Positions 16,926-24,769 of a stretch of DNA of 43,983 nucleotides are shown one piece after another. A program made the position numbers and the translations under genes. Numbering within the stretch: the first letter of the stretch is position 1; every line of letters begins with the position of its first letter. The stretch is from Granulosicoccus sp. Its GTDB lineage: Bacteria; Pseudomonadota; Gammaproteobacteria; Granulosicoccales; Granulosicoccaceae. The stretch is from contig JALZVU010000262.1 of the NCBI GenBank assembly GCA_023301795.1, positions 1-43,983 of the forward strand. The letters are read 5' to 3'. Under the pieces are notes generated by a model. The model was not told the DNA's origin and did no database searches. It was given only the letters and a program-made list of their open reading frames with translations.

Positions 16926-17873
16926 ATGACCGACTCGCTCAGTACGCTATCCGAGCCGTTTGCCGATACGCTCGCGGCTCCTACGGTGTTGGAACTTCAG
17001 TCGCTGAAGAAAACCTATGGCTCACTACAGGTGCTCGATGGGCTGAGCATGTCCGTAAAACGCGGTGAGGTGTTCGGTTTTCTCGGGCGAAATGGTGCGG
17101 GCAAATCCACAGCTATCCGTATGGTCATGGGTATTACCCGGGCGGATGCTGGTGGCATCGAGGTATTCGGGCAACCCTTGCATACCAATCTTATTGCTAC
17201 ACGCCAGAGGATCGGCTACGTAGCGCAGGATCAGAACATGTATCCGTGGATGTCGCCTAAGGTCATATCGCGCTTTGTTCGTGGTTTCTACCCACAATGG
17301 GATGAAACTCGCTACCGGCAGCTACTTGACGATTTCAGCCTGCCTCCCAAACGACGGATTGGTACGTTTTCCGGGGGTATGAAAGCCAAGCTAGCGTTGA
17401 CGCTTGCGCTCGCAACGCGCCCTGAATTATTGATCCTGGACGAACCTACAGCCGGAATGGATCCGGTTGCACGCCGCGAGTTTCTGGATCTTGTGCGTGA
17501 GCAAACTGCTAGAGATGGGGCCACAACCTTCTTTTCTACCCATCTGATTGATGAGATAGAAGCTATCGCTGATCGCATTGGTATTGTTGAAGGCGGACGT
17601 ACGATGTACGAGGGCGAATTGGATCCACTGCGCAACAGCATAGGCACATGGTCCATCGATAGTCGCGACCATACCCCGGGCAGCATACCGGGCGAATTTG
17701 CGCGGCAAAGTATTCGCGTGCTCAGTGAGGTTGAGCGGCGAGGGCGCTGGGTCGTGACCTTGCAGTTTAAAGAGGAGACATTGGCGACGCATGAGATAGT
17801 GCTCTATCCGGGGTGGCGCCATGATGCGATGTCTCTTGAGGATGTGTTTATTGCCATTGTGTCAAACCGTTAG
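16926..17873 (+). CDS. ABC transporter ATP-binding protein of an ABC-2 type system
   Basis: ATPase subunit of 315 residues that should power the two membrane/peptidase proteins encoded next. Walker A is GRNGAGKST (54-62), the Q-loop VAQDQ is at 99-103, the signature is FSGGM (148-152), Walker B is LILDEP (about 169-174) and the switch His is His206 in FFSTHL. A C-terminal extension of about 90 residues is common in ABC-2 exporters. The next gene begins 11 bp downstream. A possible -10 (TATACT in TAATATACT, near 16890) precedes it, without a good -35. No adjacent gene indicates what is moved. Confidence 0.95.
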   Translation: MTDSLSTLSEPFADTLAAPTVLELQSLKKTYGSLQVLDGLSMSVKRGEVFGFLGRNGAGKSTAIRMVMGITRADAGGIEVFGQPLHTNLIATRQRIGYVAQDQNMYPWMSPKVISRFVRGFYPQWDETRYRQLLDDFSLPPKRRIGTFSGGMKAKLALTLALATRPELLILDEPTAGMDPVARREFLDLVREQTARDGATTFFSTHLIDEIEAIADRIGIVEGGRTMYEGELDPLRNSIGTWSIDSRDHTPGSIPGEFARQSIRVLSEVERRGRWVVTLQFKEETLATHEIVLYPGWRHDAMSLEDVFIAIVSNR

Positions 17874-17884
17874 GCGAGCACATC

Positions 17885-19804
17885 ATGGCAATTTACTCAC
17901 TGCTGGCTAAAGATTTACGTGAGCACCGAATTGCAGCATTGCTGCTGGGTGCGGGTTGTCTTGTGGTTGTTCTGTTGTTACTCGCACAAAACTCCGTGGC
18001 GGCCTACAGCATGAGCGCTTTCGAGATTGTGCGCTTCTCGCTTATCGGCTTTCTACCGTTGGTGGCGTTGATCGTTGGCAACCGCCTTGTGGTCAATGAG
18101 TACCTGAGTGGGACGCGGTTGTTTGTTGAAGCCCTACCCGTAGGTATCGTACTGCCTCTGGTGTTGAAGTATTTTTTAGGGTTTGGCTATATAGCGCTTA
18201 TTGCCACGGCCATGGTGCTGCTGGCTGGACAGCAGGCTGGCATCGCAGATGACGTAACACCCGACTATTTGCTGTTGATTCTTGCGAAAACCTGGGTGAT
18301 GGTATCGCTGTACTGGAGTCTGGTTTTCTGTTTCAGCCTGTGCGGCTATCTTCGTATTGCCTTGTATCTGATGAGTGCTGCCATCATTGGGGTGCTTGCC
18401 TACTATCCGGGGTTGGATGCTTCGGGCTTCGCACCCATGGCCTTGATGGATAGTCAGTTGTTTGTTTATGAGCGCGACATCATTCCGTGGAAGCAAATGG
18501 GAATAACGTTGCTTATTTCTCTGGCTTTTACGGTTGCAGGCTTTTTGCTCACAAGACTGGGCGAAGGTTCTGTTATCGAACGTCTGGCCAAACCTATGAC
18601 GCGTCGTGACTACGTAGCTCTTGGTGTGTTAGCAGCGTCAGGACTGGCACTGGCAGCAACACTTATAGAACGAAACCAGCGCGATCCGATTGATTTTTCA
18701 GCAAGCTCTGTTGTGCGATTAACAGACCCCGACGTCTCGGTGTTGTATCTTTCTGAGCAGTACGAAAAAACGGCCATTGAATTCGCTGAACGGGTTTCTC
18801 AATCGTTAGCCGCACTGCAGGCAACGCTTGGGTTGCCTGCACTTCCAACTGTCAGGCTGGCATTGTCTCCGAGCAGAGACAAGCATGACATCGACTACGC
18901 TACCAATGATGGCGTGTTTATCACCGCTAATTGGCTGGAGCATGACAGTTACGATAACGCTATTCTGGACTCCGTCATTTTGCATGGTGTTCTAAGCGCG
19001 CAAACCAACGGTCGTAGTGTGTTCGAACCTTACCACTGGGTACTGGACGGCTTTACGCGCTGGTGGGTAGAGCAGGGCACCACACCTTTAAATAGCGCAC
19101 ACAGCCATGAGCTTGTAGCGCGCGCCTTGCTAACACTTGAGCGCGACCCTGAAGCCATGCAGCTTATTGATCGATGGCAGTTCATCGCTGACCGCTTCTC
19201 ATATCCCAGTGCCGAGGCGCTTGCGTGGGCTGCCATGAGCTACCTTGAGCAGATCCGTGGGCGAGATGCAGTGGTATCGCTTGCTACCGAATTTCTTACC
19301 CAGCCCGTCGGCTCAACGGCATTTGCCTCGTTTAACGATAACGTGAGTACGGCAAAAGCGCGTGTGGAGACGATAACCGGTGTGCCGATGCAGGAGTTTC
19401 ATGCAGCTTGGGTGCAGTGGTTGGAGGCGCAGCGTGACGCTCCCGAGGTGCAGCGTTTTCTTGATGCGGTGCCAGCTCTCGCAGGTGATGTCTCGACAGT
19501 TATTGAAAGTAATGGAGTGAGATCATTGCAGGCCACGTATTTGGCAGCTCCACAATTTTCAGGTACTGCGGATGGATTGACTGGTCAATGCGTTATGAAG
19601 CACGACTACATTGGACCTTTCGATACTGAGTTTGATGTAACAGACGATTACGAAGATGTATCAGTCTGTCCTCAAGATGGCATTGCGCACTCGCTAGGCA
19701 GTACCTATGCGTCAGGGGATCGTGTCTTTGTCGCACTTGATCATGAAGGCGGTTTATTCCACCAGCCATTCAGATTACACGCGCAACGGTTGTACATCCC
19801 TTGA
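17885..19804 (+). CDS. ABC-2 permease fused to a degenerate gluzincin (peptidase MA-like) domain
   Basis: A 639-residue protein in two parts. Residues 1-225 form a six-segment ABC-2 permease. A seventh helix (about 244-260) leads into a periplasmic domain of about 375 residues. Aligned by eye with the next gene product, the zinc motif HExxH is replaced by SVILH (363-367): only the second His remains. The third ligand Glu is Asp388 in VLDGFTRWWVE. The surrounding helix pattern (ILDSVILHGVLSA, then HWVLDGF) is kept, so the fold is probably intact but without catalysis. It is the likely heterodimer partner of the following protein. The C-terminus has a small domain with two Cys that may form a disulfide. 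Confidence 0.75.
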   Translation: MAIYSLLAKDLREHRIAALLLGAGCLVVVLLLLAQNSVAAYSMSAFEIVRFSLIGFLPLVALIVGNRLVVNEYLSGTRLFVEALPVGIVLPLVLKYFLGFGYIALIATAMVLLAGQQAGIADDVTPDYLLLILAKTWVMVSLYWSLVFCFSLCGYLRIALYLMSAAIIGVLAYYPGLDASGFAPMALMDSQLFVYERDIIPWKQMGITLLISLAFTVAGFLLTRLGEGSVIERLAKPMTRRDYVALGVLAASGLALAATLIERNQRDPIDFSASSVVRLTDPDVSVLYLSEQYEKTAIEFAERVSQSLAALQATLGLPALPTVRLALSPSRDKHDIDYATNDGVFITANWLEHDSYDNAILDSVILHGVLSAQTNGRSVFEPYHWVLDGFTRWWVEQGTTPLNSAHSHELVARALLTLERDPEAMQLIDRWQFIADRFSYPSAEALAWAAMSYLEQIRGRDAVVSLATEFLTQPVGSTAFASFNDNVSTAKARVETITGVPMQEFHAAWVQWLEAQRDAPEVQRFLDAVPALAGDVSTVIESNGVRSLQATYLAAPQFSGTADGLTGQCVMKHDYIGPFDTEFDVTDDYEDVSVCPQDGIAHSLGSTYASGDRVFVALDHEGGLFHQPFRLHAQRLYIP

Positions 19805-19883
19805 GCGTGCACGTGATGTCAAGGCAACAGGCAAGCTTGTCAAGTGCGTGCCAATACGGCGATAACGAGGGCGTGGGTTGCAC

Positions 19884-21779
19884 ATGGTAAGGCTTATCTT
19901 TAAAGAAGCACGGCAGCTGTGGCCCATTGCTGGATTGTGGTTGGCGGTGTTGGTGCTGAACTACGCTATTCAGTTAGCCACCGAACGGTTTGATGAACAA
20001 ACGTTCACTGGCTGGTGTGAGGGATATTGCGACTACAACAGTAGCGCCACTATAATTATTTTTACTGCGTTAATTGCATTGGTAACAGCCTACAGCCTGT
20101 TCCCGCGCGAGCATGATGATGCCACCATTGATTTTCTGCGGGCATTGCCGATATCGCGTCGCTCTGTGTTCATAGCGAAAGTTTTCGCCGCATGGGGGTT
20201 GTTGTGTCTCATCAACGTTCTGAGTTACGGCCTTGATGCGTTTCTTCTAAGCACCAATCCTGAATCCATTGGCGGTCGTTTCTACCCTCAGGTTTGGACC
20301 ACTCTGCTATGGCGTGACTGTCTTGTTGCGTTCATTATTCTGTCACACGGTGTGCTGTTGTCCTGGTTCCGAACTATCGGTCTGCTTATTTACGCCATCT
20401 ATCTTCTGGCGCTGATGTGGGCAGAAAGTGCGTTGGGAACTACTGGTGTGTGGAGTATTCTTTCGCTGTTGAGTAATGAGTATGATGGCTCGACGCTTAT
20501 TGTTGACACTCGCGCATTAAGTATTCACACAGGCGTTGCCTTTCTGGCTCTGTTTATTGCCTATCACCTGTGGAGTCGTACCGATTCCAGTGTGTCCGGG
20601 GCTAAACAGGCAACCTTGGGTCTTAAGGTGTTTAAAGGCTTGCTCAGCTTTTCAGGCTTTGCAATCCTTGCGCTTGTGCTGGCGTATCAAGTGGGCGTGG
20701 GTACCGGTAGTGCTGGTACGCAGAGCCTTCGGGTGGCCACGACCGAGCACTACCGCTTCGTCTATCCTGCGGCACGCGAAGACACCATGCAGTACATACT
20801 GGAATATGCTGAATCAGACTACGCAGCATTGGGTGAGCTACTGGCGGTACCTGATCTACCCAATATCCGTGTGGACCTCTCAGCACAAAGCGAACACGCT
20901 GCGGGGCTGGCCACTTGGAAAAAAATTCAGATGGACTTGAATGCCTTTAGTGCTGATGTGTCGCAGCGACGGGTGCTTAGCCATGAGACCACCCATGTTC
21001 TGCAAGCCGTGGAATCTGATCGTGCACTGTCTCGTAACTATGGTGCTGTAAAGTTTTTCATTGAGGGTATGGCTCAGTACACCTCGTTTGAAGTGGTGCC
21101 AGAGGAAGCCAGGCGTCAGAGTAACTGGGCTTTGGCGGCTGTATCGTGGAAGCGCCAGAATATAGAATTTATTGACTTGATAGATGAGGCGGGCTTTACA
21201 GATCAGTACGATCCGGAGTTGCATTACAGTCTTGGCGACCTATGGACGCGTGCGTTTGTCAGCAGTTGTGGTCCTGAAGCTCTGGGCGACTTTCTGCGTG
21301 CTTCAGGACGAGAAGGCGCTGTGCAGAATCTGCCTCCCGCAATATTCTGGCGCGACACCACTCGGCAATTTGATTGCGATCTAGATTCTGTTAATGAACT
21401 TTGGCGATCACAAATGCAAACTCTGTATGAGTCGGTTCAACAGTCCAGATTTCCGGTTTATACCGATGTGGTTGCTAGCGTGAATGAGGCAACCGGGCAG
21501 GTTGTTATCAACGCCAAGCTGGTTGCTCACGAATCTGCTGATGCAGTTGATTTGCCTGATCGCGTTATTGTACGCATAGGGGCTTCATCAACCCGACTGG
21601 CCGCAGGCGTTGATCCGGTGTATCGCGGTCAGGTGACACAGCTTGCTGACGGGGCGAAAGTTAGTTTCACAGTTCCACGGGCAGCGATCGATGGAAACCG
21701 GTTTAGGTATCAGTTGGGCCTAACGCCCTCGGATGGCTCTCGTTATTACTATGAGTCGTGGCGGCGAGGGAGCTTATAG
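19884..21779 (+). CDS. ABC-2 permease fused to an intact gluzincin (peptidase MA-like) metalloprotease domain
   Basis: A 631-residue protein laid out like its upstream neighbour. It has about six membrane segments (15-230), a tether helix near 252-272, and then a periplasmic domain. This domain has a complete gluzincin zinc site: HETTH (367-371) and, 23 residues later, Glu394 in FFIEGMAQYTSFE. That is the pattern of Peptidase_MA-type metalloproteases. Residues from about 520 form a beta-rich C-terminal module. The start is ATG 19884; a TTG at 19878 would add two residues. Convergent with the GGDEF/EAL gene, 5 bp apart. The fusion suggests export coupled to cleavage, or a protease gated by ATP hydrolysis. 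The substrate is unknown. Confidence 0.8.
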   Translation: MVRLIFKEARQLWPIAGLWLAVLVLNYAIQLATERFDEQTFTGWCEGYCDYNSSATIIIFTALIALVTAYSLFPREHDDATIDFLRALPISRRSVFIAKVFAAWGLLCLINVLSYGLDAFLLSTNPESIGGRFYPQVWTTLLWRDCLVAFIILSHGVLLSWFRTIGLLIYAIYLLALMWAESALGTTGVWSILSLLSNEYDGSTLIVDTRALSIHTGVAFLALFIAYHLWSRTDSSVSGAKQATLGLKVFKGLLSFSGFAILALVLAYQVGVGTGSAGTQSLRVATTEHYRFVYPAAREDTMQYILEYAESDYAALGELLAVPDLPNIRVDLSAQSEHAAGLATWKKIQMDLNAFSADVSQRRVLSHETTHVLQAVESDRALSRNYGAVKFFIEGMAQYTSFEVVPEEARRQSNWALAAVSWKRQNIEFIDLIDEAGFTDQYDPELHYSLGDLWTRAFVSSCGPEALGDFLRASGREGAVQNLPPAIFWRDTTRQFDCDLDSVNELWRSQMQTLYESVQQSRFPVYTDVVASVNEATGQVVINAKLVAHESADAVDLPDRVIVRIGASSTRLAAGVDPVYRGQVTQLADGAKVSFTVPRAAIDGNRFRYQLGLTPSDGSRYYYESWRRGSL

Positions 21780-21784
21780 CGCAC

Positions 21785-24277
21785 CTATCCCGCCAGACGC
21801 ATAGTCGTTCGTGGGGCCATAGCTTTGCCCAGGCCCGTGAGTCTGGTTTGTCCCCATCGAGTGACAAAGTCAATACCGGTGACATACTGCTCAAACAGAC
21901 TACCTTGAAACTGGGTGACACCCAATGCATGAAGTTGCGATAGCTCTTCCCGGGTTGTGACGCCTCTCGCCATAACATCAACATGGAGATTTTTACAGGT
22001 GTCCATCAGATGAGGTAGAACAACGGTGTCATCAAGTACAGGTTTGCCGATAATGGCGAGTGAGGGCAGGCTGGCTGGGACATGCCGAAGCAAGTTAGGT
22101 TCGTTGGCTACACCATTGGCTACCAGCGGTACGCCTATCTCACGTAATGCAGACAATACTTCCTCGTTATAAGGGCTTGAACACGTTTTTAGTTCGATCT
22201 GTATTTGTGTTGGCAGCACCTTAAGCTCAGTCAGCTTGTTTTCAAGCAAAATGGGGAATATCGGATTGTTCAGTGTTTGTTCGGAGAGAGTCAGACAAAG
22301 CCTGAATCGATTGTCAACGATTTCAGCGTCAGACCAGCGCCGCAGAGCTCTCAGCGACAGATCGACTGTATGTTCGTCGAGCTGGTTGAGAATAGACGTG
22401 CCTTCTAGGTCGTTCATGAATTCATCTGGCATAACATAGCCACCCGCACTGGTGCGAATACGCAATTGTGTATCGGCACCAATGAGTGCGTAGTTGCCTG
22501 GCCGTTCGATGCGTACTACAGGTTCAAACCACATCTCCACGCGATTCTCTGTCAATGCCCGTTCGGTGCTACGCGTTGCCATGCCTCCTTTGCTTCGATG
22601 AGAGCTCTGGAGCTTCTTCTGTTCATACATTAGCGTGTCAGCTTCAATGAGTGCATCATCCAGAGATTTCTCTCCACTGGAGGTTGCAAGCCCAATGCTG
22701 CAACTCATGTGATGGTTGCCTTCTCCACTGTTCACGGGTTCATCGAACGCGTTGTGCAGCGCCAGAGCCAAAGTGGTTGCCTGATCTTCACTGGCTCCAG
22801 GTAGAATGACGACGAATTCGTCACCACCCCAACGAGCAAGTGTGGACCCTTGTGGGACTTGCTTGGACAGTCGTTGTGCAATACTTTTTAGTACGACATC
22901 GCCAGCAGCATGACCGTACAAGTCATTGACATCCTTGAAGCCATTCAGGTCAAGGAACATCACCGTATTTTCCTGGTTGTTGTCATCGCTCAGTTGTCGG
23001 ATAACCTTGTTCGCGTGCTTCCTGTTTAGTAGGCCTGTCAGCTCGTCATGCAATGCCTGATGGCGAAGTCGTGCTTCAACCTCGCTGCGCATTTTCTGAT
23101 CTTCTTCAAGATCCCTTGCCAGCGAATTAATGCTGGATACAAGTTCAGTTATTTCATCGGAGCTGGTGTCTACAACCCGCGCAGAGAGATTACCGTCCAT
23201 GATTTGTCGGGCGGCCATTGCGGCTCGCTTGAGTCGTCTGGCTATTGGCGCCAACAGAAAGAGGTAGAACGCTGCAACAAAGCCTATGGAGGCGATAGTA
23301 GCCCAGGTAAGCCAGCTGCGCAGCTCTATGGCAGGCGCGAAAGTTTCTGCTGAATCGATTTTCACGATCAGCCCCCAACCTGTGCTCGGGATAGTCTGAT
23401 AGGCCAGAAAAGAATCAACCCCGCGGTAGTCAAGGGCCTTCACCACTTGACTATCAGGTGAACGTAAGGCGTCGTTTACGGGCTGTTGCTTCTCTTCCGG
23501 GACAATTTTTCTGAACGCTGCCGTACGATCGAATCGTAGCGGTGTAATGAACTGAGCAGCACCCTCTGGCGTGGATTGAGCAATGTGCGCTTCAATCGAT
23601 GATCCCATGCGTTCGTGCTTGGCAATCATATTAGTGACAGGGCGTAGCCTGGATTCCATCACCAATGCACCAACGACCTCGCCGTCGAAACTGATAACCG
23701 GGGAGACGATGCCCAGTCGATGCATCTCATCCGGGTTGACGAACGCATCTCCAAAATAGGTTTTTACGGTGCGCATGGAGCGACTTACCAGCTTCTGGTC
23801 AGCAGCAACCCAGCTGAATCCCATCGTCTCGCCTAATGTGTCTCCACTTTGGTCCACCAGCCTGAGTTCAACGATTGAGGAGCCAATGATCCCGGCCTTG
23901 CGTTGCAAGGACAGCGCTAGCTGTTGCAGCGGCCAGCTTGCGTCTGGATCGATGATGGCAAACCCATCTTCCCCGCCGATGTAGTCTTGGCGCGCGTCCG
24001 AGTCTGTCGATTCTGCGTCGTGATAGGCCTGCAGTTTGGTGAAAAAATCGCGTACGTGCCCACCAGATGCCAATGTTCGGGCATGGTTGGCATAGGTATC
24101 AAGGATCTGGTTGATACGTTCCGCTTCCAGCCTTTGGGTGGTAGCGAGGGCCGCGGTGGTCCGTTCGGCCATTTGTCGGTTGAGCAGGTGGGTGGCAAAC
24201 GTTCCCACCGCCACCAGTGGAAACAACACCACGAGCAGGCAGAGTACAAGTTTGTTCCTGATTCCCATCGCATACAT
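21785..24277 (-). CDS. Sensor protein with HAMP, intact GGDEF and degenerate EAL domains
   Basis: An 830-residue inner-membrane protein. A helix at 10-27 is followed by a large periplasmic sensor (about 30-320, Cache-like by position), a second helix (322-342), a HAMP linker, and a full GGDEF domain. In the GGDEF domain, DLNGFKDVNDLYGHAAGD carries the metal residues and GGDEF is at 484-488. The EAL domain (about 578-820) has lost key residues. The EAL signature is ADT (601-603), the usual AEGVE reads ARGVT, and the LEITE-type Glu segment reads IELKTC. It should therefore make, not break, cyclic di-GMP, with the EAL part perhaps binding it. An alternative ATG lies three codons downstream. Confidence 0.9.
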   Translation of the reverse strand: MYAMGIRNKLVLCLLVVLFPLVAVGTFATHLLNRQMAERTTAALATTQRLEAERINQILDTYANHARTLASGGHVRDFFTKLQAYHDAESTDSDARQDYIGGEDGFAIIDPDASWPLQQLALSLQRKAGIIGSSIVELRLVDQSGDTLGETMGFSWVAADQKLVSRSMRTVKTYFGDAFVNPDEMHRLGIVSPVISFDGEVVGALVMESRLRPVTNMIAKHERMGSSIEAHIAQSTPEGAAQFITPLRFDRTAAFRKIVPEEKQQPVNDALRSPDSQVVKALDYRGVDSFLAYQTIPSTGWGLIVKIDSAETFAPAIELRSWLTWATIASIGFVAAFYLFLLAPIARRLKRAAMAARQIMDGNLSARVVDTSSDEITELVSSINSLARDLEEDQKMRSEVEARLRHQALHDELTGLLNRKHANKVIRQLSDDNNQENTVMFLDLNGFKDVNDLYGHAAGDVVLKSIAQRLSKQVPQGSTLARWGGDEFVVILPGASEDQATTLALALHNAFDEPVNSGEGNHHMSCSIGLATSSGEKSLDDALIEADTLMYEQKKLQSSHRSKGGMATRSTERALTENRVEMWFEPVVRIERPGNYALIGADTQLRIRTSAGGYVMPDEFMNDLEGTSILNQLDEHTVDLSLRALRRWSDAEIVDNRFRLCLTLSEQTLNNPIFPILLENKLTELKVLPTQIQIELKTCSSPYNEEVLSALREIGVPLVANGVANEPNLLRHVPASLPSLAIIGKPVLDDTVVLPHLMDTCKNLHVDVMARGVTTREELSQLHALGVTQFQGSLFEQYVTGIDFVTRWGQTRLTGLGKAMAPRTTMRLAG

Positions 24278-24769
24278 CCTATGTCAATACAAGCTGATGC
24301 GACATTGAAGTGGACCGGTACAGGCACTTTTGCAATCGCAGACTACAACAGGGTGTTCGCAGTTTTCATGCCTGAAATGTTAACTAGTAAGAACTTCTGA
24401 CATTTTTTTTCTCCTATGCGGGTTACATGGCATGGCAATCTTTTGAAACAGTGGCCTCGTCAAAAAAATGTCGATGTTACGGTGATGTGGCAAGCTCTAA
24501 AGGTCGTAGGGGGAAGGTGAAAATTTATACTGATGTAACAAAAGCATTTTGCAGCTGCTTTTATCGTGAGCAATATTGAGATTTTGACACCCGTTGACAG
24601 GAAGCCGTCAAAAAAGTGTGTATCCGGTCGTTAGCGCTTGATAACTAACGCTCTTGTCGCGTCAGAAACTCGCCTGAGCTTGCAATCGACACACAAGAAA
24701 CCATGATTGCAACATGTCTATATAAATATATGTTTATATTGTATGTTCAATAGCAATCAGTTATCACCG
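24278..24769. other. 492-bp divergent region between the GGDEF/EAL gene and metH
   Basis: No credible coding frame. Elements seen: a hairpin followed by T's (24540-24562); two TTGACA boxes near 24584 and 24594 without good -10 partners; a dyad CGTTAG/CTAACG near 24633-24655; and an AT-rich dyad ATATAAA (24720-24726) / TTTATAT (24733-24739) close to metH. No SAM or cobalamin riboswitch was recognised. Confidence 0.45.
24540..24562 (+). terminator. Small hairpin with T-rich end upstream of metH
   Basis: AAAAGCA (24540-24546) and TGCTTTT (24556-24562) form a 7-bp stem around nine bases, and the right arm ends in TTTT. It could end a short leader or small RNA on the plus strand, but no matching promoter was found. 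Confidence 0.3.

Noticed and set aside
18663-19236. Antisense frames in the first permease-peptidase gene
   Set aside because: No motifs; the sense frame aligns in architecture with the next gene.
24440-24470. Possible cobalamin riboswitch near metH (minus-strand GCCACTG at 24449-24455)
   Set aside because: The element is on the strand opposite to metH and no convincing B12-box or other conserved blocks lie at proper distances.
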